Source of the DNA: Pseudomonas parakoreensis
GTDB lineage: Bacteria > Pseudomonadota > Gammaproteobacteria > Pseudomonadales > Pseudomonadaceae
Assembly: GCF_021602155.1 (NCBI RefSeq)
Contig: NZ_BQHY01000009.1
Span: forward strand, 246,898 to 310,897
Direction of reading: 5' to 3'
DNA length: 64,000 nucleotides
Below, piece after piece: positions 51,459 to 60,366 of this stretch (position 1 is its first letter; each line of letters starts with the position of its first letter). Both the position numbers and the translations under genes were made by a program. Below the pieces are notes generated by a model, which saw nothing but the letters and a program-made list of their open reading frames with translations, was not told the DNA's origin and searched no databases.

Positions 51459-52688
51459 ATGAGCAAGACTTCTCTCGATAAGAGCAAGATCAAGTTCCTT
51501 CTTCTCGAAGGCGTCCACCAATCGGCTGTCGACGTCCTCAAGGCGGCGGGCTACACCAGCATCGAATACCTGACAGGCTCCTTGCCGGAAGCCGAGCTCA
51601 AGGAAAAGATCGCTGATGCTCACTTCATCGGCATTCGTTCGCGCACCCAACTGACCGAAGAGATCTTCGATCACGCGAAGAAGCTGGTCGCGGTCGGCTG
51701 TTTCTGCATCGGCACCAACCAGGTCGACCTGAGTGCTGCCCGCGAGCGCGGTATCGCCGTGTTCAACGCGCCGTACTCCAACACCCGTTCCGTCGCGGAA
51801 CTGGTGCTGGCCGAAGCGATCCTGCTGCTGCGCGGCATCCCTGAGAAAAACGCGTCCTGCCACCGTGGCGGCTGGATCAAGTCCGCAGCCAACTCCTTCG
51901 AGATCCGTGGCAAGAAACTCGGCATCGTCGGCTACGGCTCGATCGGTACGCAGCTGTCGGTTCTGGCGGAAGGCTTAGGGATGCAGGTGTTCTTCTACGA
52001 TACCGTGACCAAGCTGCCGCTGGGCAACGCCACTCAGGTCGGCAACCTGCACGAGCTGCTGGGCATGTCCGACATCGTCACCCTGCACGTTCCGGAAACC
52101 GCGGCGACCCAGTGGATGATCGGCGAGAAGGAAATCCGCGCCATCAAGAAGGGCGGCATCCTGATCAACGCGGCGCGCGGTACCGTGGTCGAGCTGGACG
52201 CCCTGGCGGACGCGATCAAGGACAAGCACCTGATCGGCGCGGCCATCGACGTGTTCCCGGTGGAGCCACGCTCCAACGACGAAGAGTTCGAAAGCCCGCT
52301 GCGTGGCCTGGACAACGTGATCCTGACCCCGCACATCGGTGGTTCGACTGCCGAAGCCCAGGCTAACATCGGTCTGGAAGTGGCGGAGAAACTGGTCAAG
52401 TACAGCGACAACGGTACTTCGGTGTCGTCGGTGAACTTCCCGGAAGTGGCCCTGCCGGCTCACCCTGGCAAGCACCGTCTGCTGCACATCCACGAGAACA
52501 TTCCGGGTGTGATGAGCGAGATCAACAAGGTCTTCGCCGAAAACGGCATCAACATCTCCGGTCAGTTCCTGCAGACCAACGAGAAAGTCGGTTACGTGGT
52601 GATCGACGTCGACGCCGAGTACTCGGAGCTGGCGCAAGAGAAGCTGCAACACGTCAACGGCACCATCCGTAGTCGCGTGCTGTTCTGA
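51459..52688 (+). CDS. serA: D-3-phosphoglycerate dehydrogenase SerA
   Basis: A 409-residue PGDH, the first enzyme of serine synthesis, of the short E. coli-like type with a C-terminal ACT domain for serine feedback. The NAD motif is GIVGYGSIGTQLSVLAEG, and the catalytic histidine region is LTPHIGGSTAEAQANIGLEV. The ACT domain begins near HIHENIPGVMSEINKVFAENG. It can also reduce 2-oxoglutarate to D-2-hydroxyglutarate, which links it to the divergent flavoprotein gene. ATG 51459 is preferred to the longer frame. Confidence 0.97.
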   Translation: MSKTSLDKSKIKFLLLEGVHQSAVDVLKAAGYTSIEYLTGSLPEAELKEKIADAHFIGIRSRTQLTEEIFDHAKKLVAVGCFCIGTNQVDLSAARERGIAVFNAPYSNTRSVAELVLAEAILLLRGIPEKNASCHRGGWIKSAANSFEIRGKKLGIVGYGSIGTQLSVLAEGLGMQVFFYDTVTKLPLGNATQVGNLHELLGMSDIVTLHVPETAATQWMIGEKEIRAIKKGGILINAARGTVVELDALADAIKDKHLIGAAIDVFPVEPRSNDEEFESPLRGLDNVILTPHIGGSTAEAQANIGLEVAEKLVKYSDNGTSVSSVNFPEVALPAHPGKHRLLHIHENIPGVMSEINKVFAENGINISGQFLQTNEKVGYVVIDVDAEYSELAQEKLQHVNGTIRSRVLF

Positions 52689-52703
52689 TCGAACGCCGAG
52701 CAA

Positions 52704-52734
52704 TGAAAAAGGGAGCCTTCGGGCTCCCTTTTTC
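52704..52734. terminator. Bidirectional terminator between serA and the DUF4399 gene
   Basis: GAAAAAGGGAGCC and GGCTCCCTTTTTC form a perfect stem around TTCG, with T-runs on both strands. It can end serA and the convergent DUF4399 transcript. Confidence 0.92.
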
Positions 52735-52750
52735 ATGCACCGCCGAAAAC

Positions 52751-53176
52751 TTATTTGACGTTGACGGTGATTTTCTTCGACACGATCGGCGGATCGAACG
52801 GCATGTGGCCGCTGTCGCCCAGTTCCAGCTGCAAGGTGTGCTTGCCCGGGGCCAGTTTGATCGTGGCCTCGGTCTGCGCCTTGCCGAAGTGCATGTGGTT
52901 GGCATCATTCGGAATCGGCGCGCCCGCCGCCGGCATTTGGTCGACGTCGATCAGCAGGTGATGGTGACCGGTATTCTTGGTAACGTCACCGGCCGGTGCC
53001 AGCGCAACGTCCTTGACCCCGAACTTGACCTTGAACTCCTGAGAAACCGTGGCCCCGTCTTCGGGAGAAACGATGAACACTTCGGCACCTTTAGGCGCCG
53101 GGGTCGCTGCACTGGCCAGCACTGAAACACCCATCAACAGGCCAGCCAAGGCTGCTCGTGACATAAACGTTTTCAT
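52751..53176 (-). CDS. DUF4399 periplasmic protein
   Basis: A 141-residue secreted protein. The signal peptide (MKTFMSRAALAGLLMGVSVLAS-A) is followed by an immunoglobulin-like beta domain of the DUF4399 family, with histidine-rich GHHHLLIDVDQMP and NHMHFGKAQTEA segments that could bind metal. The function is unknown. It lies between the serA terminator and a divergent gene, with two perfect inverted repeats in the shared upstream gap. Confidence 0.85.
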   Translation of the reverse strand: MKTFMSRAALAGLLMGVSVLASAATPAPKGAEVFIVSPEDGATVSQEFKVKFGVKDVALAPAGDVTKNTGHHHLLIDVDQMPAAGAPIPNDANHMHFGKAQTEATIKLAPGKHTLQLELGDSGHMPFDPPIVSKKITVNVK

Positions 53177-53208
53177 TCTCTTCTCCAGTTTTTCCGTAAA
53201 ATCCGCGC

Positions 53209-53255
53209 GGTCATGACAACTTCATGACCATTCGTTGTCGAAGGCACTCGACAAC
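53209..53255. promoter_or_regulatory. Two adjacent perfect inverted repeats in a divergent promoter region
   Basis: GGTCATGA-N5-TCATGACC (53209-53229) and GTTGTCGA-N6-TCGACAAC (53234-53255) lie four bases apart between the divergent DUF4399 and solute-binding protein genes. Each has 8-base perfect arms. They could be operators for one or two regulators, or transcript hairpins. Confidence 0.5.
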
Positions 53256-53311
53256 CATAGCAAAGCGAGCCTGACTCAGAGCATCGCAATAATGATTTCA
53301 AAGGAGTGACC

Positions 53312-53875
53312 ATGCGCCTTCTGCCTGGCCTGATCTGCCTGCTACCCCTTCTGAGCCCGTTGGCTCACGCCGAACTGATTGATGACATCAACGACCGTGG
53401 CGAGTTGCGCATTGCCCTTGAGGCTAATACACCGCCCTTCAATTTCAAGGATGGCGACACACTCACGGGGTTCGAGGTCGAGCTTGGGCAACTGCTGGCC
53501 AACGAGCTGGATGTACGCGCCGACTTCATCGTCACCGACGAAGCCGACCTGCTCCAGGGCGTTGAAAGCGGCAAGTACGACGTCGCGCTCAACCACATAG
53601 CACTGACACCTGAACTCAAGGATCGTTTCGACGTCAGCGAGCCTTACGGCAAGGTCGACTCGCAGCTATGGGCGAAGAAAGATGAGCAGCCACGGCCAAT
53701 GGTGCTGGTGCAGGCGCTGACCGAAGAGAAGCCGAAAGCGACCCCGGTGGAGCTGGCGATTCCGTTTCAGAAGGGTAATCCGGCATTTCACGCCAGCCTG
53801 GAAGGTGCGTTGCAGCGGATCAAGGCCGATGGGCGGTTGGCGGCGTTGTCCGCGAAGTGGTTCACCGAACCGTAG
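53312..53875 (+). CDS. Compact family-3 solute-binding protein, missing most of lobe 2
   Basis: A 187-residue secreted protein with a signal peptide (MRLLPGLICLLPLLSPLAHA) and an SBP_bac_3-like domain: RGELRIALEANTPPFNFKDG, FEVELGQLLANELD and the blocks up to VSEPYGKVDSQLW match lobe 1. Normal family members run about 230 mature residues; here roughly 60-80 residues that would form lobe 2 are absent and only the final helix (LQRIKADGRLAALSAKWF) remains. It may be a non-transporting sensor or an internally deleted copy. ATG 53312 follows AAGGAG. No permease gene is adjacent. Confidence 0.8.
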   Translation: MRLLPGLICLLPLLSPLAHAELIDDINDRGELRIALEANTPPFNFKDGDTLTGFEVELGQLLANELDVRADFIVTDEADLLQGVESGKYDVALNHIALTPELKDRFDVSEPYGKVDSQLWAKKDEQPRPMVLVQALTEEKPKATPVELAIPFQKGNPAFHASLEGALQRIKADGRLAALSAKWFTEP

Positions 53876-53957
53876 GAGCTGCCGCAGGCTGCGATCTTTT
53901 GATCTTGATTTTGAAGATCAAAAGATCGCAGCCTCGTTTCACTCGACAGCTCCTACA
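53873..53957. repeat. REP-type inverted repeat, class D
   Basis: TAGGAGCTGCCGCAGGCTGC with GATCTTTT and an imperfect complement, overlapping the TAG stop of the solute-binding gene and preceding the convergent DUF523 gene. Confidence 0.8.
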
Positions 53958-53976
53958 GACGGTCTTTGGTGGGCTT

Positions 53977-54462
53977 TTAGTCGAGGTGGGCCAGGGCCAT
54001 GGAGGCCTGAGAAAGTTCGAGTTCACTGAAGACTTGAACCCCATGGCGTTTGAGCAGCGCAGCCGTCACGCCTTCTCCCGAGACCTTCACCCCACTGAAC
54101 GTCCCGTCATAAGTCAGCAGATTCCCGCAGGAAGGGCTGTTGGCCTTGAGCACCGCGACGCGGATGCCGTGTTTCTGCACCAGCGCCAGCGCCTGCCGCG
54201 CGCCGTCGAGAAACTGCGCGCTGACGTTCTCGCCCTCGGTGGTGATCACCGCCGCCTTGCCATCGAGCACGTCGGCGCCCTGCCCACCCGGGATTTCCGC
54301 CGCAGCACGCGGGGTCGGCAAACCACCGGCCACTTCCGGACACAGCGGCACTACACGGCCTTCGGCGATCCACTGTTCGAGCAAGTCGAACGGCCCGCTG
54401 GCCCCGCCGTCGTAACGCACGCGGTGGCCCAACAGGCAACGGCTGACCAGAATCTTCTGCAT
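53977..54462 (-). CDS. DUF523 family protein
   Basis: A 161-residue protein of uncharacterised family DUF523. It contains conserved cysteines in VSRCLLGHRVRYDGG, PLCPEVAGGLPTPR and KANSPSCGN, a set that could bind an iron-sulfur cluster. ATG 54462 gives MQKILVSRCLLG. Only one base separates its start from the stop of the upstream 2-oxoglutarate oxygenase gene, so they are one transcript. Confidence 0.85.
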   Translation of the reverse strand: MQKILVSRCLLGHRVRYDGGASGPFDLLEQWIAEGRVVPLCPEVAGGLPTPRAAAEIPGGQGADVLDGKAAVITTEGENVSAQFLDGARQALALVQKHGIRVAVLKANSPSCGNLLTYDGTFSGVKVSGEGVTAALLKRHGVQVFSELELSQASMALAHLD

Positions 54463-54463
54463 C

Positions 54464-55087
54464 TCAGAACGGCTCGTTGCCACGACGACGAAACCAGCCG
54501 GTCAGCGACAGGCGCTCGCGATGCGCCGGCAACACTTCATGCGGCACTTCGCCAGAGAGGAACACCACCAGGCAGCCGCCGGTGGGTTGCACGTCATGCA
54601 CCCGGTCTTCGCTCAGGTACATGCGCAACTGACCGCCGTCTTCCGGCAGCCAGGCGTCATTGAGGTAGACCACCGCCGAGACCATGCGCCGGTCATCGTC
54701 GCGAAAACGGTCGACGTGCTTGCGGTAGAACGCGCCCGGCGGATACAGGGCGAAGTGGCACTCGAAATCCTCAAGCCCGAGGAACAACCCGCGATTGAGC
54801 GCCTCGCGCAGACTCTCCATCAGATTCAGATAACGGTCGCTGGCTTCCGCCTGGCCCGGGTCGATCCACTGGATGTGGTCGCCACGAATGCCCTCGCGAA
54901 TCTCCGAAAACGGCCCACGGCCTACCGCTGCCGGCGCCAGTTCGCCCTCGGCCTCACGTTTGCGGCACTCGGCCGCCAGCTCACGGGTCAAACCCGCGGG
55001 CAGGAAAATGTTCTGCTGCGACCAGCCATGCTCGGCCAGGTCGTCGACGATACGTAACAGCAGCGGGTGTTCAGAGGATATTTGCAT
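54464..55087 (-). CDS. 2-oxoglutarate/Fe(II)-dependent oxygenase (prolyl 4-hydroxylase-like)
   Basis: A protein of about 207 residues with the double-stranded beta-helix fold of 2OG-Fe(II) oxygenases. The iron triad is in YRKHVDRF (HxD) and GEVPHEVLP, and the 2OG-binding arginine in RERLSLTGWFRRR. Family members hydroxylate prolines or small molecules. The substrate is unknown. ATG 55087 is chosen; an ATG at 55096 is three codons longer and equally possible. It is coupled to the DUF523 gene and divergent from the DUF2059 gene. Confidence 0.82.
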   Translation of the reverse strand: MQISSEHPLLLRIVDDLAEHGWSQQNIFLPAGLTRELAAECRKREAEGELAPAAVGRGPFSEIREGIRGDHIQWIDPGQAEASDRYLNLMESLREALNRGLFLGLEDFECHFALYPPGAFYRKHVDRFRDDDRRMVSAVVYLNDAWLPEDGGQLRMYLSEDRVHDVQPTGGCLVVFLSGEVPHEVLPAHRERLSLTGWFRRRGNEPF

Positions 55088-55204
55088 GGCGCGCATAGTA
55101 TGCCGGCGGCAGGAAATCCGACAGAGCCACGCGGCGGCTTGATACGAATTCTCGACAAGTACCGGCACCGCACGGAGAATAGTCCGCTGCTGACAGGAGT
55201 CCCT

Positions 55205-55957
55205 ATGCGCCGTTTGCTTTTTTCACTGTTGATGTTCTGCGTTTTGCCCGCCTGGGCGGACGGCCACGATCAGCTGTACAAGATCGCCGGCTGGCCAGAT
55301 CAACGTGCGCATTTCAACGATGCCCTGAGCGCCGCGCAGCAGCGCTACCAGAACAACCTGCCACCGGCGGTGTTCCAGGCTCTGGTCAATAACAGCAACC
55401 AGCGCTTCGCCCCCAAGGCCATGGATCAGCGTGCCGAAGCGCAGCTGCGCCAGCACCTTGCCGATCCACAACCGGCGCTGACCTTTTTTCAATCGCCGCT
55501 GGGCAAGAAAATCGTCGCCGCTGAATTGCTCGCCACCCGTCGCGATCAACTGGCGAAGAACGCCAAAGGCTTGCCGAAGATGCAGGTCAGCGACAGCCGT
55601 CTGCTGATCATCGGCCATCTGGCGCAAGCGCTGCCGGCGCGCGAGGCCGGCGCCGAAGTCAGCCTGGCGATTGCCGGCGTGGCGGCGGACAGCTTGAGTT
55701 CGATGATTCCCGGCCTGCTCGGCGACGGTCAGGCGCAAGGCATGCTGAACGGTCAGCGCCAGCGCCTGATGGAGCAGATCGGTGCCGATTTGAACAACAC
55801 GCTGCTCTACGTTTATCGCGATCTGTCGGACGACGAACTGGAGCAGTTCGCGACCTTTGCCGAGTCCAGCGAGGGCAAGGCGTATTACCAGGCGGCGCTC
55901 GCAGCGATCCGGGCCGGGTTGGCGGTGGGGCAAAGCACTTCGAACCTTGGCCAGTAA
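55205..55957 (+). CDS. DUF2059 domain periplasmic protein
   Basis: A 250-residue secreted protein: signal peptide MRRLLFSLLMFCVLPAWA, then an all-helical body ending in the DUF2059-type motif DLSDDELEQFATFAESSEGK. The family is periplasmic and of unknown function. ATG 55205 follows AGGAG and gives the signal peptide; the frame opens further upstream inside the divergent gene. Confidence 0.82.
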   Translation: MRRLLFSLLMFCVLPAWADGHDQLYKIAGWPDQRAHFNDALSAAQQRYQNNLPPAVFQALVNNSNQRFAPKAMDQRAEAQLRQHLADPQPALTFFQSPLGKKIVAAELLATRRDQLAKNAKGLPKMQVSDSRLLIIGHLAQALPAREAGAEVSLAIAGVAADSLSSMIPGLLGDGQAQGMLNGQRQRLMEQIGADLNNTLLYVYRDLSDDELEQFATFAESSEGKAYYQAALAAIRAGLAVGQSTSNLGQ

Positions 55958-55979
55958 GCTTTATCACCTTTCAGACCGC

Positions 55980-56071
55980 CATCGCTGGCAAGCCAGCTCC
56001 CACAAGGACTTTCATCTAATACAGAGTTTGTGAACGCCGGAAAACCTGTGGGAGCTGGCTTGCCAGCGATG
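55980..56071. repeat. REP-type inverted repeat pair, class A
   Basis: CATCGCTGGCAAGCCAGCTC and complement flank a spacer with TGTGAACGCCGGAAAACC, between convergent DUF2059 and hydrolase genes. Confidence 0.85.
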
Positions 56072-56086
56072 AGGCCAGCAACTCCC

Positions 56087-57034
56087 CTAGAGATTCCGCC
56101 CCCTGATCCGCTTGTTCAGAAACTCGAAATACTCCTCGCGCATCTCCAGCGTCTCATTCGCCAGATGATGCCGCGCCTCTGGCAGCAACAGAATCTGCGG
56201 CCGGTCGAATTTCCACTTCAGCACCTGCAAGTTGTGCTGCCAGTCCACGGTCATGTCCGCCTGCCCTTGAATGATCAGCGGCCGTCGCGGACTTTTTTTC
56301 GCGTGCTCGACGCGGATGATCCAGCGCGACAGCGCACCGACCCACGCGGTCGGCAAGCGTTTGGGCTGTAACGGATCGGCCTGCAGAAACGGCAGGAAAT
56401 CCGGGTCGTTGGAGTTCTCGCTGAAGCGCCGGGCGATGCCTCGCACGAAAGGCCTGAGCAGGTAATAACTGAGCTGCGACCAGCCCCAGGCGCGCGGACG
56501 CACCAGCGGCGCCAACAGAATCAAATGACCTTGCGCCGGGCTGCCCTCGCCATGATTGAGTACATGGTCGACGACGATCGCGCCGCCGGTGCTTTGTCCG
56601 CACAGGTGCCAGGGTTGCGGCAAGGCAATCGAAGCGGCTTCGGCGAACAGCGCCTGCAAGGCGTCCTGATATTCAGAGAAATCACGGATGCTCGCCCGCG
56701 GCCCACTCGACAGACCATGCCCCGGCAAGTCGCAGGCGATAACAGCAAAATCCTGATCCAGTGCCCACTCGATGACATGCCGGTACAGCCCGGTGTGATC
56801 GTAAAAACCGTGCAGCAGAAACAGCGTGCCCTTGACCTTCTCCGGCCACCAGCAATGGCTGACCAGCTCATACCCGTCCACTTCGAACCGGCCCATGCCG
56901 CGCCAGACATCGCGCTCGGGGAAATCGGTTTTATAAAACCGCTGATACACCTTCGCCTCGTCCGACAACGGCTGCCACTGGGCCAAAGGCTTGAGGCTGG
57001 CGCGTAAATGATCGGCATCGAAAGTGTCAGGCAT
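56087..57034 (-). CDS. Alpha/beta-hydrolase, lysophospholipase-like
   Basis: A 315-residue serine hydrolase of the monoacylglycerol lipase/lysophospholipase group (Hydrolase_4). The oxyanion segment LFLLHGFYDHTGLYRHVIEW and the nucleophile elbow LCGQSTGGAIVVDH are clear, and the catalytic histidine is late, in ARHHLANE. It is probably cytoplasmic, as no signal peptide is seen. The substrate is unknown. It is divergent from the DUF6436 gene. Confidence 0.82.
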   Translation of the reverse strand: MPDTFDADHLRASLKPLAQWQPLSDEAKVYQRFYKTDFPERDVWRGMGRFEVDGYELVSHCWWPEKVKGTLFLLHGFYDHTGLYRHVIEWALDQDFAVIACDLPGHGLSSGPRASIRDFSEYQDALQALFAEAASIALPQPWHLCGQSTGGAIVVDHVLNHGEGSPAQGHLILLAPLVRPRAWGWSQLSYYLLRPFVRGIARRFSENSNDPDFLPFLQADPLQPKRLPTAWVGALSRWIIRVEHAKKSPRRPLIIQGQADMTVDWQHNLQVLKWKFDRPQILLLPEARHHLANETLEMREEYFEFLNKRIRGRNL

Positions 57035-57133
57035 GCGGGTATTCCAAAGCGGTAAACAGACTTTATCGGCCTGCGATATTCATCTGTTGCGGCAAGCATG
57101 GCAAGCTAGCCCCCCTTCGAGGATCGAAAAACC

Positions 57134-57712
57134 ATGCGCTCGCCCTACCGCACCGCACTGTTTGCCAGCCTGCTCGCGCTTGTGTGTGCCGGGGTACTGT
57201 GGGCGGCGTACGACTGGTTTCAGGGGCGTTATCTGCGTGCGTTCAGTCAGCACACCGCGGTGTTTTCCGGTGATTCGCTGCGTCTGCCGGATGAACTGGC
57301 CGGGCCCGGCAAAATCCGTCTCGTGCACTTCTGGGATCCGGCCTGCCCGTGCAACGTCGGTAATCAACAGCACCTGACGGAAATGGTCGAGCAGTTCGGC
57401 CCGCGCGGCGTGGAATTCTTCGCCGTGCAAAAGGCTGGCAGCCACGGCCAGTTGCCCGCGACCCTGAGCAATCTGAAACACATCACGGTGTTGCCCGGTT
57501 CCGATCAGGTACCGGCCAGCCCCGCCGTGGCGATCTGGGACCGCAGCGGCAAACTGGCGTATTTCGGCCCCTACAGCGAAGGCCTGACCTGCAACTCCAG
57601 CAACAGCTTTATTGAACCGATCCTCAACGCGCTGATGGATGATCGACCGGTCAACGCCACGCACACCCTGGCGGTCGGGTGTTATTGCCCTTGGCCGGTG
57701 AGGGTGCAGTAA
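57134..57712 (+). CDS. DUF6436 thioredoxin-like protein
   Basis: A 192-residue protein with an N-terminal hydrophobic anchor (residues about 8-26) and a thioredoxin-like domain facing the periplasm. The putative redox site is FWDPACPCNVGNQQ, a CPC in place of the usual CxxC. It is related to the DUF6436 group. Two further cysteines occur in the C-terminal VGCYCPWP. The role is unknown. It precedes the broken acylase gene by about 100 bases. Confidence 0.75.
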   Translation: MRSPYRTALFASLLALVCAGVLWAAYDWFQGRYLRAFSQHTAVFSGDSLRLPDELAGPGKIRLVHFWDPACPCNVGNQQHLTEMVEQFGPRGVEFFAVQKAGSHGQLPATLSNLKHITVLPGSDQVPASPAVAIWDRSGKLAYFGPYSEGLTCNSSNSFIEPILNALMDDRPVNATHTLAVGCYCPWPVRVQ

Positions 57713-57814
57713 GGCATTCCGGACTTTTCGAGGACAGCGATGCACGGCACGGAAGGTCTGTGCTAATTGTTTGCAGCCCGACGGGCGGCAATCCCGCATG
57801 CACAAGGAGTCACC

Positions 57815-60226
57815 ATGAAACGCGTCTTCACCGTTCTTGCCTTGCTCATCGTTGTCCTGCTCGCCAGCGTCGGCGCCTATCTCTACAGCAAGCAACCGAC
57901 GCGTCAGGGCCAGGTGGAACTGCGCAACCTGCAAGGTTCGGTGACGGTGCGTTACGACGAACGCGGGGTGCCGCATATTCGTGCCGAGAACGAAACCGAT
58001 CTGTATCGCGCCCTCGGCTACGTGCACGCTCAAGATCGCCTGTTCCAGATGGAAGCCATGCGCCGCCTCGCGCGTGGCGAACTGGCCGAAGTGCTCGGGC
58101 CGAAGCTGCTCGACACTGACAAACTGTTCCGCAGCCTGCGCATCCGCGAACGCGCCGCCCGTTATGTCGCCAGTCTCGATAAGCAGTCACCGGCGTGGAA
58201 GGCCCTGCAAGCCTATCTGGACGGCATCAATCAGTATCAGGACAGCCACGCGGCGCCGATCGAGTTCGACGTGCTGGGCATCCCCAAGCGGCCGTTTACG
58301 GCAGAGGACAGCATCAGCGTCGCCGGTTACATGGCCTACAGCTTCGCCGCCGCGTTTCGCACCGAACCGTTGCTGACCTACGTGCGCGACCAACTCGGCG
58401 CCGATTACCTCAACGTCTTCGACCTCGACTGGCAGCCCCAAGGCGTGCTCGCCAAAGGTCACGCCAAGAAGACGCCGACCCTTGCCGCCGACGACTGGAA
58501 AGACCTCAACGCTCTCGCCCGCCTCAGCGAGCAGGCGCTGGTTGAAAACGGCCTGCCGCAATTCGAAGGCAGCAATGCCTGGGTGATTGCCGGCAGTCGC
58601 AGCCAGAGCGGCAAACCGCTGCTGGCCGGCGACCCGCACATTCGTTTCTCGGTGCCTTCGGTGTGGTACGAAGCACAACTGTCGGCGCCGGGGTTTGAGC
58701 TTTACGGCCATCATCAGGCGCTGGTGCCGTTCGCGTTCCTGGGGCACAACCTGGATTTCGGCTGGAGCCTGACCATGTTCCAGAACGACGATCTGGATCT
58801 GATCGCCGAGAAGGTCAACCCGGACAACCCGAATCAAGTCTGGTACCACGGCCAGTGGACCGATCTGCTCAGCTCCGAGCAGCAGATCGCGGTGAAGGGC
58901 TAGGCGCCGGTGACGCTGACCTTGCGCCAGTCGCCCCACGGCCCGATCGTCAACGACGCCCTCGGCACTGCCGCCGGCAAGACACCGATCGCCATGTGGT
59001 GGGCATTCCTCGAAACGCCGAACCCGATCCTCGAAGGTTTCTACCAGCTCAACCGCGCCGACACCCTGGCCAAGGCCCGCGCCGCAGCGGCGAAGGTGCA
59101 GGCGCCGGGGCTGAACATCGTTTACGCCAACGCCAAGGGTGACATCGCCTGGTGGGCTTCGGCGCTGTTGCCCAAACGCCCGGCCGGGGTCAAACCGGAG
59201 TTCATTCTCGACGGCAGCAGCAATCAGGCGGACAAGGATGGCTACTACCTGTTCAGCGCCAACCCGCAGGAGGAAAATCCGGCGCGCGGCTACATCGTCT
59301 CGGCCAACTTCCAGCCGCTTTCTCCAACCGGGATGGAGATTCCCGGTTACTACAACCTCGCCGATCGCGGCCAGCAGCTCAATCGCCAGCTCAGTGACAA
59401 GAGCGTGAAATGGAGCAACGAAGCCAACCAGAAGCTGCAACTGGGCACCACCACCGCCTACGGCCCGCGCACCCTGGCGCCATTGCTGCCGGTGCTGCGT
59501 GAAGTGGTGAGCGATCCGGCGCAACTGAAACTGGTCGAGCAACTGGCGCAGTGGCCGGGCGACTATCCGCTGGATTCGGTGAGCGCCACCGTGTTCAACC
59601 AGTTCCTCTACGACCTCGCTGATGCGGCGATGCGCGATGAGTTGGGCAACGATTTCTTCGAGACGCTGCTATCGACCCGGGTGATCGATGCCGCGCTGCC
59701 GCGCCTGGCGGCGAGCGCCGATTCGCCGTGGTGGGACAACCGCAACACGCCGAACAAGGAGACCCGCGCCGACATCGTCAAAGCGGCGTGGCAGGTGAGC
59801 ATCGCGCACCTGAAACAGACCCTCGGCGACAATCCGTCGGACTGGCAATGGGGCACGGCGCACACCCTGACCCACGGTCATCCGCTGGGTCAGCAGAAGC
59901 CGCTGGACCGGATCGTCAATGTCGGGCCGTTCGCTGCACCGGGCAGCCACGAAGTGCCGAACAACCTTTCGGCCAAACTCGGCCCGGCGCCATGGCCAGT
60001 GACTTATGGGCCTTCGACGCGGCGTCTGGTGGACTTCGCCGACCCGGCGCACAGCCTGACCATCAACCCGGTCGGCCAGAGCGGTGTGCCGTTCGACAGC
60101 CACTATGACGATCAGGCCGAAGAGTACATCGAGGGAATGTACGTGCAGGCGCACTTCAGCGAGGAAGAGGTGACGGCCAATACCCGCAGTACGTTGAAAC
60201 TGTTGCCAGCGCGAGCTGCGCAATAG
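57815..60226 (+). pseudogene. Penicillin amidase/AHL-acylase family gene interrupted by an in-frame TAG
   Basis: From ATG 57815 (after AAGGAG) to TAA 60226, one reading frame of 804 codons encodes an Ntn-hydrolase of the PvdQ/QuiP/HacB type, broken only by TAG at 58901-58903 (codon 363). The N-terminus is a signal peptide or anchor (VFTVLALLIVVLLASVGAYL). The alpha/beta processing site and Ser nucleophile are at Ser253 in EGSNAWVIAG. The first part would end in AVKG, and the frame continues without shift into APVTLTLRQSPHGPIVND, with conserved beta-chain sequence. By position relative to spuGH it corresponds to HacB (PA0305) of P. aeruginosa, an acyl-homoserine lactone acylase; this is by memory. 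TAG differs from the glutamine codon CAG by a single base, so a C-to-T mutation is likely. Suppression or sequencing error remain possible. Confidence 0.8.
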
Positions 60227-60249
60227 ATTTGTGCTGGCTGGTCTGGCCC

Positions 60250-60341
60250 CATCGCTGGCAAGCCAGCTCCCACAGGATTTTCAGTGAACACAGATTATGT
60301 GAACACCCGAGAAACCTGTGGGAGCGGGCTTGCCAGCGATG
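60250..60341. repeat. REP-type inverted repeat pair, class A
   Basis: CATCGCTGGCAAGCCAGCTC and a slightly changed complement (GGAGCGGGCTTGCCAGCGAT) flank a spacer with TGTGAACACCCGAGAAACC, between the acylase pseudogene and the GlxA gene. Confidence 0.85.
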
Positions 60342-60366
60342 GGGCCCTGAAGAACATCCAAGGCCT

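Noticed and set aside
58910-60226. The downstream half of the acylase as a separate gene starting at GTG 58910
   Set aside because: It is in the same frame as the upstream half, lacks a ribosome site, and starts in the middle of the beta chain, so one interrupted gene is the simpler reading.
20065-60341. Regularly recurring class A repeats as a CRISPR array
   Set aside because: The copies are spread over 40 kb, one per intergenic gap, as inverted pairs, with no direct repeat-spacer series and no cas genes.
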